A stretch of 8,294 nucleotides of DNA, taken from NCBI GenBank assembly GCA_015487435.1, contig WFPU01000285.1, positions 1 through 8,294 of the forward strand. The letters run 5' to 3'. Of this stretch, positions 1 to 5,562 are shown one piece after another. The DNA comes from Sulfurimonas sp. Its GTDB lineage: Bacteria > Campylobacterota > Campylobacteria > Campylobacterales > Sulfurimonadaceae. The position numbers were made by a program, and so were the translations under genes. The first letter of the stretch is position 1, and the number at the start of each line of letters is the position of its first letter. The notes under the pieces were generated by a model, which searched no databases, was not told the origin of the DNA, and saw only the letters and a program-made list of their open reading frames with translations.

Positions 1-941
1 TATCAGATGAGTTTGATAAGAAAATCAGTAAATTTTTAGAGTTAAAAAAGAGTTTGTATTTTGATTTTAAACAGGATGATTCTAAAATTGGACTACTTAA
101 AAAAAATATAGATATTCATAAAAATATAGCTTTACTTATTGAAAAAATGAGACTTATAAAAAGCAAATCAGAAATTTTACTTATAAAAAAAGCTATAAAA
201 ATCACTAAAAAAGCACATCATACATTGATGAAGTTAGATAAAAATGGTAAAAATGAATATGAATTATTATCAATTATAGAACATATTTTTAAGGTTAATG
301 GAGCTTATGATAGTGCCTATACTTCAATTGTAGCATGTGGAAATAGTGCAAATACTCTTCACTATATTGATAATAATAAACCACTTGTTGATGGAGAATT
401 AATCCTTATAGATGCTGGTTGTGAATATGAATATTATGCTAGTGATGTAACCCGCACTATCCCTGTAAATAAACAATTTTCAAAAGCTCAAAAAGAGATA
501 TATGAGTTAATATTATCAGTTGAAAAAACTATTATCAAGATGGTAAGACCAAATATTAAACGCTCAGAGTTACATAAAAAAAGTGAAGAACTTTTAGTAA
601 AAGGGATGATTAGACTTGGTATCTTAAAAGGTAATTATCAAAAAATTATTAAAAAGCAGATACATAAAAAATATTATCCACATGGCATTGGTCATTGGAT
701 GGGATTAGATGTACATGATGAATGCCCATATAAAGATGAAAAAGGGGATGAAATTCTTTTAAAAGAGGGGATGGTGTTAACTATAGAACCAGGTATATAT
801 ATTGATAAATATGATGAGAGTGTCCCTAAAAAATATCGTGGAATCGGTATAAGAATTGAAGATAATATTTTAGTTACTAAAAAGGGATATGAAAATTTAT
901 CATCAGCAATTAAAAAAGAGGTGATTGATTTAGAAAACTAG
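1..941 (+). CDS. pepP: Xaa-Pro aminopeptidase (aminopeptidase P, M24 family), 5' end missing
   Basis: Cytosolic metallopeptidase that removes an N-terminal residue preceding proline. The frame is open from the window edge (first full codon at 3), so the TTG at 54 is not the start and the gene is truncated by the window. About 312 residues remain, covering the end of the N-terminal domain and the whole pita-bread catalytic domain. Counting from the TTG at 54, all five dinuclear metal ligands of the family are visible: D120 (LILIDAG), D131 (SDVTRT), H210 (YPHGIGHWMG), E245 (TIEPGIY) and E269 (GIRIEDN). H103 and H221 (DVHD) match further conserved active-site histidines. The order and spacing fit PepP better than methionine aminopeptidase, as does the leading 'MRLIKSKSEILLIKKA' segment. 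The stop TAG at 939-941 overlaps the stop of the opposing gene. The family call is firm; substrate preference is inferred from the family. Confidence 0.93.
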   Translation, partial: SDEFDKKISKFLELKKSLYFDFKQDDSKIGLLKKNIDIHKNIALLIEKMRLIKSKSEILLIKKAIKITKKAHHTLMKLDKNGKNEYELLSIIEHIFKVNGAYDSAYTSIVACGNSANTLHYIDNNKPLVDGELILIDAGCEYEYYASDVTRTIPVNKQFSKAQKEIYELILSVEKTIIKMVRPNIKRSELHKKSEELLVKGMIRLGILKGNYQKIIKKQIHKKYYPHGIGHWMGLDVHDECPYKDEKGDEILLKEGMVLTIEPGIYIDKYDESVPKKYRGIGIRIEDNILVTKKGYENLSSAIKKEVIDLEN

Positions 942-1372
942 TTGTAGCTATAGCTCCAACCAGTTAGACCGTCATTTTTAACTTCATTAAATTTTTCAGA
1001 GTCAGCCAAAAAATCTATAACATGCATAGGTTTATTTGGTATATTTTTCACATCCTCAGATTTTACTAATAAAAGTGGCATCAATGTATCTTGTTGTGTA
1101 GATAAACCAAACCCTACAGGCATAATTTGACTCATAACTTCTATTGGGTTAAATATCTCTTGTTCATCTAAAAATTTATCTAATATAGCATCTTTAATAT
1201 CTTGTGGAAAATTTTCTTGTGTATTCAAAAAGATTGTAAATTGGATAGGAGTGTCTTTAAAATGCCTTGGAGCGGGGGTTGCTAGTATGATATAGTCTAC
1301 ATTTTGTAAGTTTTTTTCTATCTCGCTTATATCTAAATATGTATCAGTGTTTATAGTTTTTGCTACTGGCAT
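938..1372 (-). CDS. Conserved-looking hypothetical protein, 144 aa
   Basis: I do not recognise this protein. It has 144 residues, with no signal peptide, membrane segment, cysteine or metal-binding cluster. It looks soluble and mildly acidic, with alternating hydrophobic stretches (VDYIILATPAPRHF near 25-38, FTIFLNT near 45-51, MPLLLVKSED near 98-107) that suggest a compact alpha/beta domain. The start is well supported: ATG at 1372 is preceded by an AAAAAGGA Shine-Dalgarno run with a 9-nt spacer and by an extended -10 box further up. It is probably a single-gene transcript, since both neighbours lie on the other strand. Its stop codon interlocks with that of pepP in a CTAG overlap. A real gene is likely because of the start signals and the end-to-end packing; its function is unknown. 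Confidence 0.75.
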   Translation of the reverse strand: MPVAKTINTDTYLDISEIEKNLQNVDYIILATPAPRHFKDTPIQFTIFLNTQENFPQDIKDAILDKFLDEQEIFNPIEVMSQIMPVGFGLSTQQDTLMPLLLVKSEDVKNIPNKPMHVIDFLADSEKFNEVKNDGLTGWSYSYN

Positions 1373-1381
1373 AACGTAGTG

Positions 1382-1389
1382 TCCTTTTT
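1382..1389 (-). promoter_or_regulatory. Ribosome binding site of the 144-aa gene
   Basis: Reads AAAAAGGA on the minus strand, with 9 nt to the ATG ending at 1372. It fixes the start of an otherwise unrecognised protein. Confidence 0.7.
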
Positions 1390-1427
1390 ATTAGTTATTT
1401 ATTGATTTTTATTTAGAATTCTAGCAT

Positions 1428-1436
1428 AAATTATTT
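1428..1436 (-). promoter_or_regulatory. Extended -10 promoter for the 144-aa gene
   Basis: The minus strand reads TGCTAGAAT: a TG extension, one spacer base, then TAGAAT, one mismatch from TATAAT. No good -35 box is visible, as is usual for housekeeping promoters in Campylobacterota. The predicted leader is roughly 45-50 nt and carries the AAAAAGGA site. Confidence 0.5.
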
Positions 1437-1444
1437 ACACATGG

Positions 1445-1462
1445 TATAAAGTTTGCTATCAG
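1445..1462 (+). promoter_or_regulatory. Putative promoter of the diguanylate cyclase gene
   Basis: Two overlapping -10 candidates precede the ATG at 1470: TATAAA at 1445-1450, and TTTGCTATCAG with the hexamer TATCAG at 1457-1462 and an upstream TG. The second would place the transcription start at or within a base or two of the ATG. No Shine-Dalgarno sequence lies between either box and the start codon (CAGTAATAGT precedes it). The exact box is uncertain. Confidence 0.35.
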
Positions 1463-1469
1463 TAATAGT

Positions 1470-2708
1470 ATGAGATTCATTGAAGCATTAAAGCTAAGAA
1501 GTAAATTACTTTTTTTATTCATCTTAGTAACATTGGGATTAATATTGGTATCGATAATGGGTGCTATAAATATGAACGCAATGAAAAAAAATATTGACTC
1601 ATTATATTTTGGTTCACTAGTCCCTGTGACAGAACTAAATGATATCCTCCAAATATATAATGGAGAACTACCAAGCATAATTTATAAAGCAAAATCTGAT
1701 GATATTTCATCATCTCAAATTTCATCTCAAATAAATAATTCAATTGAAATAATAGAAAAAAAATGGAAAAGCTACCAAGGGCACTTTAAAAGAGATGAAG
1801 AGTTACAATATGTTGAGTATGTTTTTTTAGAGATAACATCTATTAATGAGTATTTTTCAAAAATTGTAAAGCTAAGTGAAAAAGGTACAGTATTAAAAAA
1901 CATATCTAGTGATATCTTAGAGAAAAAAATTTTACATATACATACAATTATTAAAAAATTAATAAAGTATGAAGTAGATATTGCTAAGTATGAGCGTAAA
2001 AAGTTTTTATACTCATATAATGCTATTATAAAAGAGGTAGCTTTTATATTGTTTGTTGTAATATTTGGTATCTTAGTTATCTCTTTTTATGTATTTAAGA
2101 GTATTCAAAGCGATCAAACAAAATTAGAAATTTCAACAAAAAAATTAAAACTTGCAAATAAAAAACTTGAAAATGCATCATATACAGATTCGTTAACATC
2201 ACTTCATAATAGACGATATTTTAATTTTATTTATGATAAAGAGCTAAAACGGGCTAAACGCGAGAATAAATTCATAACTTATATGATGTTAGATATAGAT
2301 TTCTTTAAACAGTACAATGATACTTATGGACATATAGAGGGAGATTATGCGCTTAAAAGTGTTGCTAAAGTATTACAAGATTTATTAAAGCGCCCTAGTG
2401 ATTATGTATTTAGACTTGGTGGTGAAGAGTTTGGAGTATTACTTTCAGATACAGATGAAAAAAACAGCTCATTAATAGCACAAAATATATGTGACTCTGT
2501 AAGAGCTCGAGAGATAAAGCATGAGGGATCAAAAGTAAATGAATTCCTTACAATATCAGTTGGTGTAGTTTGTTGTATCGCTGATCAATCCTTAAATGAA
2601 GAATATTTAATCACTCGTGCTGATGAGATGTTATATGAAGCTAAAAATAGTGGTCGCGATAAATATTTATTGACTACTGATGTAAGTAAGTTTAAAGAGG
2701 TAGCATAG
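1470..2708 (+). CDS. Membrane-bound diguanylate cyclase with periplasmic helical sensor domain
   Basis: Makes cyclic di-GMP from two GTP. Of 412 residues, about 13-33 form the first membrane helix. Residues 34-188 are a mostly helical periplasmic region resembling the four-helix-bundle sensor of chemoreceptors (4HB_MCP-like). Residues 189-209 are the second membrane helix, 211-238 a charged coiled coil, and 239-405 the GGDEF domain. Active-site features are intact: DSLTSLHNRR at 240-249, metal-binding D275 in MLDIDFFK, N283 and D284 nearby, and GGEEF at 317-321. The inhibitory I-site RxxD (R308-D311) lies exactly five residues before GGEEF, so product feedback is expected. No EAL or HD-GYP domain follows. 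ATG 1470 is the first possible start, because an in-frame TAA lies at 1437, and it lacks a Shine-Dalgarno site. The gene ends 6 nt from the convergent SUI1 gene. The ligand sensed is unknown. Confidence 0.92.
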   Translation: MRFIEALKLRSKLLFLFILVTLGLILVSIMGAINMNAMKKNIDSLYFGSLVPVTELNDILQIYNGELPSIIYKAKSDDISSSQISSQINNSIEIIEKKWKSYQGHFKRDEELQYVEYVFLEITSINEYFSKIVKLSEKGTVLKNISSDILEKKILHIHTIIKKLIKYEVDIAKYERKKFLYSYNAIIKEVAFILFVVIFGILVISFYVFKSIQSDQTKLEISTKKLKLANKKLENASYTDSLTSLHNRRYFNFIYDKELKRAKRENKFITYMMLDIDFFKQYNDTYGHIEGDYALKSVAKVLQDLLKRPSDYVFRLGGEEFGVLLSDTDEKNSSLIAQNICDSVRAREIKHEGSKVNEFLTISVGVVCCIADQSLNEEYLITRADEMLYEAKNSGRDKYLLTTDVSKFKEVA

Positions 2709-2714
2709 GGTCAT

Positions 2715-3059
2715 TTAGTGCTTGGATTTAAATTTAAAACCTTCATTAACTAGTAAAGGGCGAATCTTATCTTTTAGTTCCCCTTGAAATTCCATAAAAT
2801 TATCTTTGTAAACCCCACCACAACCTAGCTTTTTTTTTAGTGTTTTTAGAATAGCGTTGCAGTCATTTTTTGGCATCTGGAACTCTCCTACTAAAGTTAC
2901 AGCTTTACCTTTTCTTTTCTCTTTTGAGAAAAAAAGTTGATGTGAAGATGGTTCTAAAATATCATTTGAGATTATAGATTTTCGAGGAGATTGTACCTCT
3001 GCCCAACTATCATCTATATCAGCACCAATAAAAAGATTTAATTTTTTACCACGATTCAT
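2715..3059 (-). CDS. yciH: SUI1/eIF1-family translation factor (YciH-like)
   Basis: A small bacterial homologue of eukaryotic initiation factor eIF1. E. coli YciH is thought to act on the 30S subunit and influence initiation fidelity or stress-time translation. At 114 residues it is close to the usual ~108. The N-terminal third (1-45) is variable; the SUI1 domain spans about 46-112. The hallmark KKKLGCGG lies at 75-82, followed by the 'EFQGELKDKIRPLL' segment and the final 'GFKFK', matching the YciH pattern of a GCGG loop, IQGD-like strand and C-terminal strand. The ATG overlaps the stop of the upstream gene by one base (TAATG) and has no good Shine-Dalgarno site, so translation is probably coupled. 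The codons for TLKKKL contain an uninterrupted A9 run (2830-2838). It is the last gene of a leftward operon. Confidence 0.88.
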   Translation of the reverse strand: MNRGKKLNLFIGADIDDSWAEVQSPRKSIISNDILEPSSHQLFFSKEKRKGKAVTLVGEFQMPKNDCNAILKTLKKKLGCGGVYKDNFMEFQGELKDKIRPLLVNEGFKFKSKH

Positions 3060-3895
3060 TAGATAACTTTTTGTGAAAGTACACTCATTTTTAAGTTATC
3101 AAATGATGAATTTTTAATTGAGCTTATAACTTCATCTAAAGAGCATAAATCGTGATTATATACAACAATAACAACTTCATCTCCAACATTTAAAAAAGTG
3201 TTCTCTCCGTATGTTGTATATCTTGTAGCCCCTATTGAGATTATAGCTTGTGTAGGATTTTTGCACGCTAAAATATATTTACTTAAATCTTCTAGTGGTC
3301 CAAAATCTTTTTGCGTGTTTATTTGGTTTAGTATCCATGATATTAATTTATCATAAAAATAGCTATAACCATTTAGCTCAACATTCTCTCCATAGGCATG
3401 AACTTCACCATCACGACATAGAAATGAAGCGATTGAGAATTTATCCATAACTCCACCATCTGCAAATTTATCTATCTCAAAAAGAGAATCACTGATTCCT
3501 TTAGAAAATTTTCCCCAGTTTTTCTTGTCGCTAATTTTTTTGGCTCCTGCAATCCTGATTGAACAGTCGTTGTAAGCTCCAAAAAAAGTAGGTATAATTT
3601 TTGATAATTTACCATTTTCATATTCTAGATTACATATTAAGCCAACTTCTGGTTCTGCTTGAACATTAACATCTTTGTTAGGTAGTTTAATGGTGTCTGA
3701 AGAAAGAGGGTATGTACTTAAAATCTCTTTTGCAAAAGGGTTTGAATTTGGTAGATAAAAAGGAAACATCCCCTTAGGAGCTGCTTCATCTTCTGTAATA
3801 ATATCTTTAAAATCCTCAGCTTCACCAGCTTGGTCTAAGTGAAGAGCAAAATTACCTGCGATTCCAAGACCTAAGAAGTTGGTGTATTTAGACAT
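3059..3895 (-). CDS. DUF5718-like protein with resemblance to fumarylacetoacetate hydrolase folds
   Basis: An uncharacterised cytosolic protein of 278 residues. It resembles, from memory, the DUF5718 family: GLGIAGNFALHLDQAGEA at 9-26, then FPFYLPN, EPEVGLIC, FGAYNDCSIR, KKNWGKFSKG and ISIGATRYTTYGENTFLNVGD in order. The acidic EPE motif (residues 81-83), followed later by a GAYNDCSIR motif and a late G-D 'beta-sandwich' stretch, recalls FAH-type hydrolases and decarboxylases that bind Mg2+. That fold link is inference. There is no signal peptide or membrane segment. It begins immediately after the ABC-F stop (TAGATG), with its ribosome site inside the ABC-F coding end, and its stop overlaps the SUI1 start (TAATG). 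It therefore sits in the middle of a tightly coupled operon whose other members act on ribosomes. Its substrate is unknown. Confidence 0.7.
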   Translation of the reverse strand: MSKYTNFLGLGIAGNFALHLDQAGEAEDFKDIITEDEAAPKGMFPFYLPNSNPFAKEILSTYPLSSDTIKLPNKDVNVQAEPEVGLICNLEYENGKLSKIIPTFFGAYNDCSIRIAGAKKISDKKNWGKFSKGISDSLFEIDKFADGGVMDKFSIASFLCRDGEVHAYGENVELNGYSYFYDKLISWILNQINTQKDFGPLEDLSKYILACKNPTQAIISIGATRYTTYGENTFLNVGDEVVIVVYNHDLCSLDEVISSIKNSSFDNLKMSVLSQKVI

Positions 3896-5500
3896 CTATA
3901 TTTCACCTTTTTCACGAGCTTCTGCAAACTCTTCATAACTTCCCTTGAAGTCAATAATAGAACCATCAGCTTGAATTTCAATGATACGAGAAGCATAAGC
4001 ATCTAATAACTCACGGTCGTGAGATACACATATTACATTTCCTTTGAAGTTGTGAAGTGCTTCACCTAGGGCAACGATAGCCTCTAAGTCAAGATGATTT
4101 GAAGGCTCATCTAAAACTAAAAAGTTTCCACCCTCTAGCATCATTTTACTTAACATCATACGATGCTTTTCACCACCAGAGATAGATTCTACTGATTTTT
4201 CTTGCTGTTCACCATTAAATAGCATACGACCAAGACAGTTTCTTATCTCTGCAATATCACGCTTAGGATCAAATGCTCTTAACCAGTCATAAAGCGTACC
4301 ATCACCACTAATTGTATCGGCAGTATCTTGTGGGAAATAACTAGGTTCAATCGTAGCACCCCATTTCACTTCTCCACCGCTTGGCTTTATCTCTTCCATC
4401 ATAATTTTAAGTAGAGTTGTTTTACCAACACCATTTCCACCAATTAGTGCAACTTTTTCATTTGGTTCAAATGTAAGGTTGATATTTTTAAGAACTTTAT
4501 TATCTCCATAAGAGTGGCTTACATCTGTTATAAATAAAGCTTCATCACCCATAGTTCTTTTTGCTTTAAACACAATACTAGGATCACGGCGTGATGATGG
4601 TTTTATATCTTCAAGTTCCATTTTATCTAGTTTTCTTTGTCTAGAAGTTGCTTGTTTTGCTTTTGATGCATTTGCCGAGAATCTTCTAACAAAAGCTTCT
4701 AGCTCATCTTTTTCTTTTTGTTGTTTAGCATTATCAAGCTCAAGTTGTTTAGCCATTATATTTGCAGCAATATACCAATCATCATAATTACCCGTAAATT
4801 CACGAATTTTTTGATAATCAACATCTAGAATATTAGTAACTACAGCATTTAAGAAGTGTCTATCGTGTGAAATTACTACCATAGTACCTTCATGGCGTTT
4901 TAGCTCATTTTCTAACCAAGAGATAGTTTCAATGTCAAGGTTATTGGTAGGCTCATCAAGGAACAATACATCTGGTTTAGGAAATAAAACTTGAGCTAGT
5001 AAAACTTTGAATTTGTCAGCGGAGTCTAGTGAACTCATAAGATTATAGTGTTCACTAGCAGGGATACCAACATTTTCTAAAATTTTACCAATTTTTACTT
5101 CGTATTCATATGTTGGATCTTCTTCAACAGATATAACTTCAAGTTCAGCTAGACGGTTATTTACAACATCATCTTCAAAGTCACCATTTGCATATAAATC
5201 TTCTTTTTCTTTTACTGCATCGTATAATCTTTTGTTTCCAAATAAAACGGCATCCATGATTGTATAATCTTCAAATGCAAATTGATTTTGACCAAGTACA
5301 CCAACTCTGTTTGCTTTAGGAATAATAACTTCCCCTTCAAATTCGTCGATTTCACCACTTAGAATTTTCAAAAATGTAGTTTTTCCAGCACCATTAGCAC
5401 CGATAAGGCCGTATCTTTTATGACGGTCAAGTTTGAGGTTTATGTCTTGAAATAGAACTCTATTTCCAAAGCGCATAATTAAATTTTGAACTGTTACCAT
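3896..5500 (-). CDS. ybiT: ABC-F family ATPase, YbiT type
   Basis: Soluble twin-ATPase of the ABC-F group. These proteins bind the ribosomal E site and act in translation rather than transport. Its 534 residues match E. coli YbiT (~530) in length and order. Domain 1 has Walker A GANGAGKT (34-41), Walker B/catalytic D182-E183 (FLDEPTNNLD) and switch H212. The interdomain linker, about 245-305, is charged and helical with the family-typical FSANASKAKQATSRQRKLDK. Domain 2 has Walker A GGNGVGKT (354-361), signature SGGE (441-444), D464-E465 and H494. Domain 1 lacks an LSGG signature and reads SLDSADKFK instead, a degeneracy shared with YbiT. There are no membrane segments. The start ATG at 5500 follows a weak AAGAGAGA site within or next to an inverted repeat. 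It heads the ABC-F/DUF5718/SUI1 operon. An antibiotic-resistance role is unlikely, because the linker is not an extended ARE-type one. Confidence 0.93.
   Translation of the reverse strand: MVTVQNLIMRFGNRVLFQDINLKLDRHKRYGLIGANGAGKTTFLKILSGEIDEFEGEVIIPKANRVGVLGQNQFAFEDYTIMDAVLFGNKRLYDAVKEKEDLYANGDFEDDVVNNRLAELEVISVEEDPTYEYEVKIGKILENVGIPASEHYNLMSSLDSADKFKVLLAQVLFPKPDVLFLDEPTNNLDIETISWLENELKRHEGTMVVISHDRHFLNAVVTNILDVDYQKIREFTGNYDDWYIAANIMAKQLELDNAKQQKEKDELEAFVRRFSANASKAKQATSRQRKLDKMELEDIKPSSRRDPSIVFKAKRTMGDEALFITDVSHSYGDNKVLKNINLTFEPNEKVALIGGNGVGKTTLLKIMMEEIKPSGGEVKWGATIEPSYFPQDTADTISGDGTLYDWLRAFDPKRDIAEIRNCLGRMLFNGEQQEKSVESISGGEKHRMMLSKMMLEGGNFLVLDEPSNHLDLEAIVALGEALHNFKGNVICVSHDRELLDAYASRIIEIQADGSIIDFKGSYEEFAEAREKGEI
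3903..3909 (-). promoter_or_regulatory. Ribosome binding site for the DUF5718-like gene, inside the ABC-F gene
   Basis: AAGGTGA on the minus strand, formed by the last codons of the ABC-F gene (for K-G-E), 7 nt before the ATG. It supports co-transcription and the chosen start. Confidence 0.65.
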
Positions 5501-5508
5501 GTTTGTCT

Positions 5509-5547
5509 CTCTTAGATATATTAAAATTGGCGAATTATATCTAAGAG
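5509..5547. repeat. Perfect 12-bp inverted repeat upstream of the ABC-F gene
   Basis: Arms CTCTTAGATATA (5509-5520) and TATATCTAAGAG (5536-5547) are perfectly complementary around a 15-nt loop. There is no run of T after the stem on either strand, so it is a poor intrinsic terminator. The arm proximal to the ABC-F start ends 8 nt from the ATG and covers the only Shine-Dalgarno-like bases (AAGAGAGA). The repeat could be a repressor operator or an RNA stem that hides the ribosome site. Confidence 0.7.
5534..5539 (-). promoter_or_regulatory. Putative -10 box for the ABC-F operon
   Basis: Perfect TATAAT on the minus strand, overlapping the promoter-distal arm of the inverted repeat. It would give a leader of about 25-30 nt. 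There is no clear -35 box and no TG extension. Read-through from mqo, 62 nt upstream, is the alternative or an addition. Confidence 0.4.
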
Positions 5548-5562
5548 TTAATTAAAAGATGA

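Noticed and set aside
54..56. TTG as the true start of the aminopeptidase
   Set aside because: The frame continues open to the left edge, no ribosome site precedes the TTG, and the family has an N-terminal domain that would be missing.
1421..1678. Minus-strand open frame of 85 codons
   Set aside because: It lies antisense to the first membrane helix and sensor region of the cyclase and covers the divergent promoter region. Its hydrophobic content mirrors the AT-rich opposite strand.
5509..5547. Inverted repeat as an intrinsic terminator for mqo
   Set aside because: The stem is AT-rich, and neither strand has a T-run after it, so Rho-independent termination is not supported.
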